Origin: Brachionus plicatilis
Lineage: Eukaryota > Rotifera > Eurotatoria > Ploima > Brachionidae
Direction: 5' to 3'
DNA: 64,000 bases
NCBI GenBank assembly: GCA_010279815.1
Contig: QEOQ01000544.1
Span: 704,521-768,520, forward strand
The notes under the pieces were generated by a model. It was not told the DNA's origin. It worked only from the letters and a program-made list of their open reading frames with translations, and made no database searches. Both the position numbers and the translations under genes were made by a program. Positions 42,101 through 53,501 of this stretch are shown in pieces. Each line of letters opens with the position of its first letter. Positions within the stretch are counted from its first letter, which is position 1.

Positions 42101-44780
42101 AATATAATTAAAATATCAAAAATAATTAGCACCAATTTTCCTTTAAAATTAGGAGACTTTTTCAAATTGTGATATCTCATTGAAAAAGTAAATTTCATTA
42201 TTTAAAACATTGTCATAAAATTCTGTTTTCTAAATTTTTTAAATCCTAACAAGAATTTTCGTCATCTAAACTTCAAAGATCCTGAATTTGAAGAATTGAA
42301 CTCATCGGACGGATCCATTGGATTTGGTAACAAATTTTTTAGAACGATTTTTATTAATTATTATAACATTAATAATATTTTTTTTAATTTATTTAATTAC
42401 TATTTTAAGGAGAAATATAATTAAAAAAAAAACATACAAAATCTTTTTCTTGAAAATTAAAAATTTTAAATATTTTATGAATTTTCAAAGCCTTCAAAAA
42501 TCTTAGATTCCCTTTAAGATATTCAATAATAAGCTCTCTTAATCGAATGTCACCCCTCATAAGTTGACTATACTTAAAATAATCTAACATTTTATTCATT
42601 TTCTCTTACTTGTTAAAAAAAAAAGTTAATAAAGTTAAAGTTTTTAAAATTTTAAATTACATTAGTTAGGTAAACTCTTAATTTTCTAAAGAAATTTACT
42701 GTTTTTGTTGACAACTTAGATAGATTTTCAGTAAACCTTAAAAAATTTTTTTTAATTTTTTTTTTTAAGTAAAAATTTTTAAATGGTTTGCAATGAACAG
42801 AGGAAAATTTTAAGAGCCTCAATCAAGCTTCAAAATCTTTAACTACTGTTAAACTAACTTCTAAGAAAATTAATTAAGCTTTATTTTTATTTTCATTCTT
42901 AATATATTAATATATTAATATATTGATGATTTATTTTTGAATTCCTTCCTTAGCCAATACATTTTTTTAGTTCTGTGACTCAACTAAAATTTTTGGATTT
43001 TTTTATTCAAGGTAAAAATTTTTTAAAATAAATTATGAACTAATTTAAATTTTTATTTAAAAAAAAATATATATTTTTTTTAATTGAGATTTAAGAATAT
43101 CGTTTCATTAAATTTAAGAATTTATAAAAAACTAACTCCTTATCAAAAATTAATTTGTTTTTATTGTAAATTAATCAATTTGTCTTACAGAGGGAAACTA
43201 ACAAAAAAAAATTCTTTTTAGATTTCTTTTTATTTAATTGAAAACTCAGACTTTGACTTTTGATCTCTAATTTTCTGCGAAAGGTTAACTGATAAAAATT
43301 TTATAAAGTATACTGGCCCAAATCCGAAAATTAGAAATATGCTTCATGAAAGTGCCAGACAGTCACTCTTGGTCAGTTTTATATTTAAGCAATGTGAAAT
43401 CGATTTTTTATTTCATGATTATTTTTTTTCTTTATTTTTCTTTAATTAAAGCAGCTTATGGTAAAAATTTTTGGGTAATTGATATTTTATATAGATAATT
43501 TTAAGTAATTTCATCATTTCAGATTGTCATTAATGTAAATTATGGTGAATACAAAGATAAGTACATAGAAAGTAAATAATATAGAATATTGAAACCAATT
43601 TAATTGTCTATTAAAATTTTCTACCCTTTTTTATATATAAAAATCATATTTCAATTTGTCCATCGGACTTAAGCTTTAATTAAATACATAAGATAAATAA
43701 AAAGTATTTTTTAAATTAATTTACTGTTTAATAGTCCAGAATTTTAATTAAATTTGAAAAATAATTTTAAACGCTTCTATAACAAAACTAAAGTATTCAT
43801 TTTTATTATATTTTTCAAATTTTATTTGAGAACATACCGGTCTATAATATTTGCATCAATGTAAAATATATGTTGACACAAGAAACAGAATTCTATGGCA
43901 CTTTGTTTTCTCAAGGTGCATTTTTTTGCAATTTTAAATTAGATTTTGAAATATTCAGTATTTTGATTAGTTGAAATTTTTTGTAGTTTAAATCCAAATT
44001 TAGAAAAAAATATGAATCAAAAGCCTTCAAATAAACTCAAACTATAAATAGTTTATATAATTCTATAAAATTTAAGTTACTTTTTATGATGCAACTGAAA
44101 ATAAACTTAGAAATTTTACTTACGATAGTTTTATCAGCAAGCAATTTCTCGATTATTTCAATTAGCTCATCTTTGAGCTCCTGGTCCAAGTTGTATAATT
44201 TTGTAATGGCATTGGCAGCTGTTTTTCTCACATAGGGTGACATATCACTTACCGCTTCCTTGATAGCTAGCATCATAATTGTTGTGATAATAGGAACACG
44301 TATACTTGACAAAACCCTGAGTGCACTGGCTCTAATTAACTGATTGGGATCTTTTAATGCTCTCTGAAATGTGCTTATACTCAATAAAGCTAGGTCTTGT
44401 TGCTCTTCAGCATATCTCATCAAATAGACATAAACTAATTTTTTTATTTCCACATTCTTGGACACAACATTTTTGACCACTGCTGGAAATAAGTCCGAAG
44501 CATTTTTTCCTTTGGCAATCATTCCAACAATTCTCTTCATAGCGTCTAATTTCAAGTTATCTTTATTACTGTCTAACATTAGTCTCAAGTCATCATTTCT
44601 TTTTAAAATCAATATGATTTTTTTTCAACAAATTTTTTTGTTTAATTACTTTTTGTAATCGTTTGAAAAAATGCTGACTGGCTTTACGTTGTCACTCGAA
44701 TTCGGGTCTTCAGATATTGATGGATTTGCAGATGATGAGTTTGGCATCTGTAATCCAGACACTAGACTTGAATTGGACAT
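39126..44780 (-). CDS. AP3B: AP-3 complex beta subunit, 3 exons, 1086 aa
   Basis: The beta subunit of the AP-3 adaptor sorts cargo from endosomes to lysosome-related organelles and synaptic vesicles. Exons on the minus strand: 44780-44650, 44598-44124 and 41780-39126. Intron 1 is only 51 bp; intron 2 is 2343 bp. The trunk begins [20 protein letters not shown] and continues [20 protein letters not shown], with [19 protein letters not shown] and [12 protein letters not shown], nearly identical to animal AP3B. Exon 3 opens [21 protein letters not shown] Ser/Asp/Glu-rich hinge spans roughly residues 660-760 ([13 protein letters not shown] and following), as expected for AP-3 beta. An appendage domain ends the protein. 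Length matches AP3B1/2 (about 1090). Vertebrate-type B1/B2 naming cannot be applied. Confidence 0.93.
41869..41920 (-). mobile_element. LINE 3'-end relic
   Basis: On the minus strand it reads TTTGTCCATGGGACTTAAAC, then an (AAAT)n tail. It is closely similar to the plus-strand copy at 43651-43705. Confidence 0.5.
43651..43705 (+). mobile_element. LINE 3'-end relic
   Basis: Reads TTTGTCCATCGGACTTAAGC followed by an A/T tail with AAATA units; the same core as 41869-41920 in the other orientation. Confidence 0.5.
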
Positions 44781-45302
44781 TTTTAAAACTAATATATTTA
44801 ATCTAAAGAATAAAAAAATATCAAATCTTGTGCTTTTTATAAATATTTTGTCATCATCGCTTTCTTTTGATGTTGAATAAACCATAATTTATGCCGCTTA
44901 AAGGGGAAGGGGTTCATGATTGAAAACCTGAATGCAAATTTTTTTCAATCATTCATCGTCTCATTTTATTAGTGACTTAAATGCATGTCTTTCAAAGAAA
45001 AAAAAAACTAACAAAATCTTTATTCTTCCACATTTAAAATAAAAGAGAATAGAATGAGAAATTTTATTTATTTCAATTAAATTTTGTAAAAAGTATATTT
45101 TCAATTATTTTTTTAATTATAAAAATTTTACCATAAACGAGACCTAAGCCTCTAATTCCAAGTATTTTTTTGGAAGATTGATTTGTATAAAAATATAATT
45201 ATATAAAAAAAAGAGAATAAAATTTAACAGAAATCAGTAATAAAAAAAAACCCGACTTAAATTTTTGACATTAAAACATAACAATGCGATTGAGACATTT
45301 GA
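44781..45302. other. Intergenic between two minus-strand genes
   Basis: About 520 bp upstream of AP-3 beta. An acceptor-like TTCTTTAG lies about 25 bp before its ATG. No promoter motif I can support. Confidence 0.4.
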
Positions 45303-46010
45303 TTAATTTTCCTCGTTTGTTTTTAAAGGTTGTTTCTCTTGGTCATTTTCGACCAAATTATTATTCGATTTCGAGGGTGTATTGGCCAATTTGCAGGCAA
45401 CTGATTCACTTAACTCATTTAGCACATTGACAATAAGAGAGGTTGCTGAAGTTTGCTCTGGCAAATTTTGGGTCTTGATTTCATCTTTTTTTTCTTCGAT
45501 AGCTGGTTGGTTTTGATTGTCAGCTTCGGTCTTGGTTTCCATTGCTGCCTCGCATTTGTTCATGGATTCATTTTCACTGGATGTATTGGTCAAAACACCA
45601 TTGGCTCCATCGCTACATTCATTTGATTTAGATCCATTTAGCCTCCAAATGGTAAAACGTCGTCTCATTACAAACAATGCAGTAACTATTATGGCAATAA
45701 TACAAGAGACAACGACCAAAGAAATGAGAATTACAATCAAAGTGCTGCTGCTGGCTGCTGTGTTGAATGAGGCGTTGCGGGACATTCCAACAACGCTTCC
45801 TGAGCTATTAACAATCAAGTTGTTCTCTTTCCTGGAAAACATGGTTAAATTATGGTTTGTCAAATCAGTGTTGATAAATGCACGGTTCATTTGTGGGTTA
45901 GAAGACATGGTGTCGTTACTGTTATGATCATCGGTTACTTCAACTATTTCGTCACATAGACCAGTTTTAAGCAAAAATAAGACTAAGAATATCGATGAAA
46001 ATTTAAACAT
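45303..46010 (-). CDS. Single-pass type I membrane protein of unknown function, 235 aa
   Basis: The signal peptide is residues 1-19 (MFKFSSIFLVLFLLKTGLC). A short extracellular part of about 70 residues contains several N-x-S/T sites (NDT, NLT, NSS, NAS). One membrane segment lies near residues 90-112 (LIVILISLVVVSCIIAIIVT) and is followed by the stop-transfer MRRRF. The cytosolic tail of about 120 residues is Glu/Asn/Lys-rich and disordered. No extracellular domain is recognisable. It could be a small receptor co-factor or adhesion protein; no family assigned. It has a single exon, and two acceptor-like TAG sites precede the ATG within 35 bp. Confidence 0.65.
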   Translation of the reverse strand: MFKFSSIFLVLFLLKTGLCDEIVEVTDDHNSNDTMSSNPQMNRAFINTDLTNHNLTMFSRKENNLIVNSSGSVVGMSRNASFNTAASSSTLIVILISLVVVSCIIAIIVTALFVMRRRFTIWRLNGSKSNECSDGANGVLTNTSSENESMNKCEAAMETKTEADNQNQPAIEEKKDEIKTQNLPEQTSATSLIVNVLNELSESVACKLANTPSKSNNNLVENDQEKQPLKTNEEN

Positions 46011-47763
46011 TGTGTCTCTCGAAGAGGCTAAAAATCTAGAATAAAATTAGGAAGCTAGAGACAAAAATTTATTTTTGTTTAATGAAGTATTGAGCTAATA
46101 AATTTAGAAACAAATTTTAAGTGATCGTGTGCTTTTTGATTTTGTTCTATAATTTTATTGTTCATTTAGCCAGCTTGTGGCATAGAATCTAAAAAGATTT
46201 TTGCTATAGTTCTAGCTTAATTATAAATGTTGATGTTTAGCTTCGAGAGTTTAGCTTGATTGCGCTATTTTCAATTTTAAAAAAAATTTGGAGTAATTTT
46301 TTTGTCTTTTAAAAAATAAACGAAATTCATCTTTAGAATTTAAAAATAAGTCATATGAAGTTGATCCATAATGAAATTTATATATTAATATAACTAATTG
46401 TTTTTAAATTATTAAATTAATTGTTTTTTTTATTTCAACATTTTATAAAAAAATATTTGCTAAAAATGTTTTAAAAATTATTCCTAATTAACCTAATTCA
46501 GAAAAATAAACTAATATTAAAATTTAAAAGATTTAAAAAAAAATTTTAATAAAATATTTAAATTATTTGTTGCATTTAATTTTTTAAGACTTCAAAGAGA
46601 ATGAATTTGTATCCTTATATCTGTATGAAGCTTGATTAGTCTAGTTAATTTGCTTGATTGGACCGGTCTAAAAATCTAACGAGTAGAAAAAAAAAAGAAA
46701 AAAAGAAAAAGATTAATCTAAAATTCAAAATGCAATGGTGATGTAGTATATGTAGTAAATGAAGTATGAAGGAGTATATGAATTTTTTTTTTTTATTGAT
46801 ATTGTTATTATTACATACCACAGTTACCATAGATGGGATCCTACTGTTTCCCATCTTCGCAAGTCCAGCTTGCTAGCTTGTTGTAACTTATATTATTATT
46901 ATTATTATTTTTTTTTTTAATTATATTTAATCGGATTTTTAATAGCAAATGTTTTTTTTTCATTTAAATTCAAGAAATGTTCTATCTTACCGATTACTGA
47001 TCATCAAATCGATATTTGAATCAAAAATTTCAATAAAATCCCTACGATAAATGATCATTTATTCGTTTTTTTTACAATTCAAAAAACATTTAATAATTAC
47101 GAATTGCTTTTTGTATAAATTTTTTTTTTAATTTTTTGAAGAGTGAATTATGCAAGTTTAAAGAGTAGTTTAAGAATTTAGAATTTTCATAAAGTTGACA
47201 CGAGAATATTTTAAAAGAATTTTTACATTCAAAAAACATTCTTTTAAATTAAATTGTAAAAGATATTAAATTCGGTATTCGTTTTCTATTTTTTTTAGAG
47301 CGATTGAATTTTTTTATTTAAAAAACATAAAATAAACAAAAAAAATCATCTTTATCACAACAAAAAATATTTTTAATAAATAAAAAAAGCTCAATTTTTG
47401 AAAAACAAGGCGATTTCTTTAGAAAATAGGTTTCGAGTCTTGAAGCATAGTTATTTAGAGCAGCTTATTTTTTGTCTCCTATTTTATTTTTAATTTAAGT
47501 AAGCTTTTAGAAAAAAAAAGTGTAGCAGCGATTTTGTTCATATTTTAAAATCGAAAAAAATTTATCATAATTTAAAATATGTTTCTAAGTTATTAAAAAA
47601 TTCAAAATATAGCAAGCAAATAAAAAATAATGACAACACGATTCCTGAATTGCTCACTCCACGTATAAATTATTCATAGACCTTGTTCTTAAATATTTAA
47701 ATTTCTGTGCCTTAATTTTGCCTAGAATCAATTGACTTTTTTCTTTCAAAAGAAAACTTAATT
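46011..47763. other. Intergenic between divergent genes, one LINE/SINE tail
   Basis: 1.75 kb. 46806-46920 is less A/T-rich and ends in (ATT)n after CTTGCTAGCTTGTTGTAAC, which looks like a retroelement 3' end on the plus strand. The rest is A/T-rich with no gene. Confidence 0.45.
46806..46920 (+). mobile_element. Retroelement 3'-end relic with (ATT)n tail
   Basis: A compositionally distinct 80-bp stretch (CATAGATGGGATCCTACTG, then CATCTTCGCAAGTCCAGC) followed by a tandem ATT tail, as in CR1-like LINE or SINE 3' ends. Confidence 0.45.
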
Positions 47764-49299
47764 ATGGATGATCATATTGTTTTACAAAAAATTTCCGTTT
47801 TACCACAAAACTTGATAGCGAAATATGATCTCTTGAGTGAAAAATTTGAAAAAAATTTTGATCAAAAACCGGAATTTTTTGCCAGAGCGCCTGGAAGAGT
47901 CAACATAATTGGTAAAAAAAATAAATTTTTTCTAAATTTGGTTTAAATATCTGAATTTAGGAGAACATATCGATTATTGTGGTTATTCGGTATTGCCCAT
48001 GGCGATTGAACACGACATCATCATCGCTGCTAGTCTCAACAACAACTATGATCTAATTGTGACTAATTATGAAGAAAAATACAAGTAAAATAATTAAATA
48101 ATGGAAATCTAATTTTAAATAAATTTTATTTTAAAAAAAATAGTAACTTTAAATCAAAAACAAATCAGATTGAAATAAATAAAGATAAACCAAATTGGTT
48201 TGACTATTTTTTGTCAGGCCATAAAGGAATACTGGACAAATTTAATTTGGAATATTCAAAAGGCTTGAATATTTGTGTTTGGGGCTGTGTTCCTAAAAGT
48301 GCCGGTCTATCGAGTTCAAGTGCTTTGGTTGTTTGTTCGGCTTTGACGACTTTGTATGCAAACAAACTCGAATTGTCTAAAAGCGATCTTGCTGAGACTT
48401 GTGCAATAGCTGAAAGATATGTGGGAACCCAAGGTGGTGGAATGGACCAAGCAATTTCTTGTCTTGGTCAGACTGGGAGCGCAAAGTTGATTGACTTTAA
48501 CCCACTTAGGGTTCATAATATAAATTTGCCAGAAGGGTCTCAGTTTGTCATAACCAATTCTTGCGTCGAAGCTAATAAAGCAGCTACCAACCAATTCAAT
48601 ACTAGAGTGGCCGAATGCCGCATTGCCACCCAAATTTTGGCTAAATCTCAAGGCTTAAATTGGAGAAAAATAAAAAAGCCTATTGATCTGCAAAAATCTT
48701 TAAATTCTTCCCTGAGTGAATTGATAGAACTAATTGATTTAGTTTTGCACAAAGAACCTTATTCAATGGACGAAGTTTGCCGTATTTTAGAAACAACACA
48801 ACAAGAACTAATACTAAATAGTCTTACTCAGAATACTTCGAATTGTAAGATTTTTTAAGCTATATTTATTTTATTTAAGTTTTTTGTTATAGTAAAAGAA
48901 TTTCAGTTGTATGCAAGATTGATGCATGTTTTTTCAGAAGCTAAACGGGTTTATGATTTCAGAGATGCTTGTTTGTTGGAGTCATCGGTGGCTTTTGAGG
49001 CTATGGGGCAACTGATGAATCAAAGTCATGAATCATGCAGGGCGTTATATGATTGTTCATGTGAAGAATTGGATGAACTGACTCAAATTTGTCGTGAATC
49101 AGGAGCATATGGTTCTAGATTGACTGGTGCTGGTTGGGGAGGTTGTGCTGTATCACTGATACCAAAAGATAAGATAGATTCATTTTTCAAATCTGTAAAA
49201 GAAAGATATTATGATAAAAACGATAGACTTAAGGCTCTTTTTTCAGAATCAGTGTTTTCTACCAAACCTTCAAGTGGCATAAATATTATTATACTTTAA
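47764..49299 (+). CDS. GALK2: N-acetylgalactosamine kinase (GHMP family), 4 exons, 459 aa
   Basis: GALK2 phosphorylates GalNAc (and galactose weakly) at C1 with ATP. Exons 47764-47911, 47961-48084, 48144-48844 and 48893-49299; all joins keep frame. Signatures: [20 protein letters not shown], the sugar-binding galactokinase motif; PKSAGLSSSSALVV, the GHMP ATP-binding loop; GTQGGGMDQAISCLG; NSCVEANKAAT; and LTGAGWGGCAVSLIP at the C-terminus. The EANKAAT, CRALYDCSCEELDEL and MNQSHESC segments are GALK2-like rather than GALK1-like. Length equals human GALK2 (458). Exon 3-4 splicing uses the acceptor TTATAG at 48892, not the closer TTTCAG, because only the former preserves frame. Confidence 0.93.
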
Positions 49300-49996
49300 A
49301 ATTCGTCTTTTTTTTATTTTTAGTCGTAAATTTTTAAATTTCTATTGTTACAATAAATTATAATAAAAAATTTTGTAAATTACTTTAAAATTCTTTCTAG
49401 TATGGAATCATCCTTATCCTTCGAGCCTCGTGTCAATCTATAGCCAATTTAAGTCTCTTTTTACAAAATTGTTGGAAAAATAGTTACCAATTAGGGAAAA
49501 TTTCCAGGCGAAACTTTACTTTTAATTAAATTTAAAAAAATCTTTATCATAAATGAAATAAAAAGCAAAATATTCAAACAGAATTTGAATTAAAAAAAAA
49601 ATTTCAGGACGATATTCTAGTTTGATTTGAATTTTATCAAAAGATTTAAATCGGAATAATTTTTAAATTCTTGACTTGATTTTTTTGATATTCAAATTTT
49701 CATCTATTTGTATTCTTTTTGAATTTCCTTCGTTGAAATTTGATGCTTAGATTTTTTGTCTGGAAATTAGAAAATTCTGACCATGCCTTAAACCTTCAAA
49801 CATCATAATTATTAACAGTGGCTATTTTTTAAATTTAATTTAAGTTTCTTCTATTTTTGCAGAAAAAATCTTAACTTCCAGGATTACATATATTCTATAT
49901 TTAAGCAAACAATTTAAATGAATTGCAATATTTAAATTTGAAAATTCGACTTAAAAAAAAACTCATTTGAATATAACTTAAATTTATTTTTATGTA

Positions 49997-50566
49997 CAGC
50001 ACTGATTTGCTGCGAAGATTTGACAATATTTTACGTAAATTAACGTAATTTTACAGGGTCTTGTCACCTGACCAATTACCAGGACAATTTGACCATGTCA
50101 TTTACCAGGACAAAAAATTTTGACAATTTAAATTAGTGATTTTTACCTGGACAAATAGCAAATAGCTGGACAAATAATTTTTAAAACAATGAAAAAAATT
50201 TATTTATATACAAAGTTGTTCAAAAGTCTTAAGTCACATGTTGCAGTTAAAACTTCTTCAACTGCAACACTTACAGGAATCGTATCTATATTTGATTTCT
50301 CTAACTCACATTGTGTAAACTTTGACAAAACCATTTAAATCATCAAAAAATAATGAAAAAAAGTGTCAAAATATGGACAATTGAAAAAATTGATGGAAAA
50401 TTTTATTTTTAGTTGGACAATTTACAAATTAAATTGTCCGGTCAGTTGGCAAGATCCATTAAACGATAAATTTCTTAAAATAACGTAAAATGCCTTTTGT
50501 AAAATTACGATAATTAACGTTAATTTACGTAAAATATTGTCAAATCATCGTAGCAAATCAGTGCTG
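49997..50566. mobile_element. MITE with long inverted ends, TA duplication, carrying a nested element
   Basis: Ends CAGCACTGATTTGCTGCGAA and the complement with few changes; arms run about 60 bp and include TTTTACGTAAATTAACGT. Flanking TA at 49995-49996 and 50567-50568 fits the Tc1/mariner type. A second element (50056-50457) sits between the arms. Confidence 0.8.
50056..50457. mobile_element. Nested MITE inside 49997-50566
   Basis: Inverted ends GGGTCTTGTCACCTGACC and GGATCTTGCCAACTGACC (read inward), continuing GGACAATTT. The interior repeats CAGGACAA and CTGGACAAAT units. It interrupts the outer element just after its left TTTTAC arm, so it inserted later. The target duplication is unclear. 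Confidence 0.65.
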
Positions 50567-51028
50567 TATTTAAAATATACATTTTTGAATAAAAATTAAA
50601 TCTAAACGTTTCGTTTAAAAGTGAATTGAATTTCATGACCAATCTTTATCGGAAATAAACCTCTGATTTATGATGGGTGTTCCATCATTATCAGAAGAAA
50701 TTCTACAATTATAGATAATTTTTTTTGTTTTGAAGGTATATTTATTAATTTTTCAAATTCTTATTTTTAAATCTAGCTAAAACATTTTCTAATAATCTGA
50801 CTTTTCAATTACCATTTTTGTTAATTATTTGTATTTTTTCATTTTACCTATATTCCAAGCTTTATTTCTTTATTTCAATTATTTATTTGTTTTATCTTTA
50901 TTTCAATGCTATAAAGCTAAATAAAAATATGATTTTATTCTTAATTTAATTCATTAATGTAAAATTAAATGATAGACTTATGATTTTTTCAGGAACACAA
51001 AATGAATAAAATTAAAATTTAACAACTA

Positions 51029-51181
51029 CCGTATTCCCTCGTACGGTTATGCTGCATTAAGCTACCAGCTTTTGGGCCATGCACCATAGTACATCTCACC
51101 CGTGCTAAAATATTATTAATTTGATGTTTTAATCTGCATGTCTTGGCTTGTAGTGCAGCATAATCGAACGAGGAAATACGG
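51029..51181. mobile_element. Small MITE with TA duplication
   Basis: 153 bp with inverted ends of about 27 bp (CCGTATTCCCTCGTACGGTT at the left; CCGTATTTCCTCGTTCGATT read from the right, then ATGCTGCA in both). TA flanks at 51027-51028 and 51182-51183. It is less A/T-rich than its surroundings, suggesting fairly recent insertion. Confidence 0.8.
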
Positions 51182-51653
51182 TAAATTTTTAAATTATCTG
51201 GAATATCAATTTTATGTAAAATGACCATAGATTAAAAATTTCACACTTGGTCTGACCCATCGTTGATATGACAATATCTTTAAACAATTATATCGTATTT
51301 ATTTCCAAAAAATAATTCTATATAAAATAATTTAGTAGTTATTTTAATGTTATAAGAAATCAGACTCTATATTTATTTGGATTTTTTTTCTCAATTTAGC
51401 TAAAATAAAGATAAAATTCTATGAAAAAATATTTTAGATATTTATTATAACATTAAATAAAAATAAAATGAAGCGAAGATTCTAGTTTCATGCTATGATG
51501 TACACAGCTTATTCAAGCTTTTCAAAAAAAAAGCATTCTTATTAATTAAACATTTGGTATTGTTTTGGACACGAATTTTCAACAACAATATTTTAAACAT
51601 CTAAAAATTTTATTATTCAAATATTTTAAGTCTGATTTAAGACAATTTAAAAA

Positions 51654-53501
51654 TCATTGTTTCAAAAAAATATTATTTTTTTGCATATAATCTTCTATTT
51701 CTTCAACAGTCCTTGGTACATCTGTCATCAGTTCAGCACCATTTTCCGTAATAAATATGTTATCTTCGATTCTTACTCCACCAATTCCGCGGTATTTTTC
51801 GATTTCCTCTTTAACCAAAAATTTGCTTTTTACCGGATCCTTAAACGCTTCGTCAAGCAACTTAACAATTGAAAAATACAAAAATAAAATTAACTATTTA
51901 AATTTAATAATTACATAATCAATAAAATAGACGCCAGGCTCAATGGTCAATACCATTCCTTTTTCTAATTTTCGCGTTGTTCGTAAAGATTTAAGTCCGC
52001 TTGGTTTTGGTCTTTGGGTATTATCCGGATATCCACCTACATCATGAGTATCAATGCCCAACATGTGACCTAAACCATGTGGAAAAAATAAAGCACTTAT
52101 TCTATGCTCTAGCATTTCATTAACTTCGCCAACTAACAGGCCTGCAGCCTTTAAATCTTCAAGTATCACCCTATCGGCCAGCAAATGCATGTCGTACCAT
52201 GTCACGCCTGGTTTAACTGCATTTAAAACTGCACGGTTAGCCCGCAAAGTTGCTTCGTATATTATTTTTTGCCTAGGGCTAAACTTTCCATTTGACGGAA
52301 AAGTGCATGTAATATCACTTGCATAACAATAATACTCTCCACCCATATCAAATAAACTAAAAGTTTAACAATTTTTTATTTTCTTAAGTCAATTAGTCAA
52401 AAATTACCAAAGATCATTTTCATTTAAACGCTTGTCATTTGGTGCACCGGCATGACCATAGTGAAGTACACTTCCATTATTACCACTTAAAAGATTTATT
52501 AAAAAATTAACTTAAATGAAAAAAAAATGTATTACGTAGCACAAATACAAGTATAGCTCATGTGACGCATTCCACCAAATCGATAGCAATAATCTTGAAA
52601 AATACTTTCCATTTGAAATTCATACAAGCCTGGCTTGATATTTTTCATTACTTCTTTATGAGCTTCGCTAGATATCTTGTTTGTATATCTCAATACTTCA
52701 AGCTCTAAATCAGTTTTGTAAACTCGACTAAAAATAAAAGAAATAAACATTTTTTTTAAAATTGTGTATACTACCATTCAGTTATGTTCGGATGGAGGAT
52801 TTTATTATTTATCTTAAAACTAAAACTAAAATTAAGTTAGATGTTGATTTAAAATTTTCTTTTACTTTTCTATGCCTTCAAAATGTGCTTCTTTGCTATA
52901 ATTTCCTGAATCCGTATTCAATCCATACTTTATATTAATTATTAAATAAATTTAAAAAAAAAACTTGAGATTTACTAGAGTAAGCAAAAAGCTCGGATTT
53001 TTTTGTTTCAAAATTTCGGATATTTGATTTGTAAAAAAAACTTGGTCAACTTCATATTTTTGTTTGAAATAAGAAGCTGGTTGAATTCTTTAAATGGTCA
53101 AATAGATACCAAAGAAAACATGCTAAATTTTAATTACTTTCCCATCCAGATTGCATATTCAGCTGGCAACAATGGAGCAAATAGAATCGAATTGCCTGTG
53201 TCTACTTCAATGGCACCATAAAAATCTGGTTCGGTCACACCAAAGCACCAATGGAAATAAGATTCCTTTTGAATTAAACTAAAATTTAAATTTTAAATAT
53301 TTAATTTATTTTTACCTGTCTAAAAACATCCTCGTGATCAGAGCAATATCGTGTGGTTGATTTTCCGCCTTCTAGTAAAACAATTGACGATTTTGGTAGA
53401 TCTGGTTGGTTTCTAAGTTTTTGTAAGAGATTTTTTCGGTTTAAGGCAAATAATTGCATAGAAACCTTTAAGGTTTTTTCACCCAGTTGATAAAATGACA
53501 T
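51654..53501 (-). CDS. PEPD: Xaa-Pro dipeptidase (prolidase), 9 exons, 483 aa
   Basis: Prolidase is a cytosolic M24 metallopeptidase cleaving X-Pro dipeptides, important in collagen turnover. Exons (minus): 53501-53316, 53265-53138, 53087-52976, 52927-52866, 52819-52775, 52727-52536, 52485-52408, 52356-51915 and 51860-51654. All nine introns/joins are GT-AG and frame-consistent. N-terminus: [20 protein letters not shown], then [12 protein letters not shown] joined to [17 protein letters not shown]. Metal ligands are in place: [19 protein letters not shown] (two Asp), [19 protein letters not shown] (His), [10 protein letters not shown] (Glu) and GVRIEDNIF (Glu). [20 protein letters not shown] and [10 protein letters not shown] are diagnostic of PEPD rather than XPNPEP. 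It is the most intron-rich gene here, with introns of 47-54 bp in most cases. Confidence 0.95.

Larger units (their letters stand above)
41781..44123 (-). other. Long AP-3 beta intron 2 with LINE tails and exon-like segments
   Basis: This intron is at least ten times longer than most others here. It holds two similar LINE 3' ends in opposite orientation (41869-41920 minus, 43651-43705 plus; shared core CAATTTGTCCATSGGACTTAA), an A/T microsatellite of TTAATATA units (42899-42925), and coding-like minus-strand segments at 42599-42490 and 42318-42036. Confidence 0.6.
49300..51653. other. Intergenic between convergent GALK2 and PEPD, MITEs
   Basis: Contains a nested MITE pair (49997-50566) and a small MITE (51029-51181). 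The remaining sequence is A/T-rich without recognisable features. AATAAA for GALK2 lies at about 49352. Confidence 0.5.

Noticed and set aside
46645..46854. 69-codon minus-strand frame
   Set aside because: Spans microsatellite and retroelement-tail sequence; low complexity.
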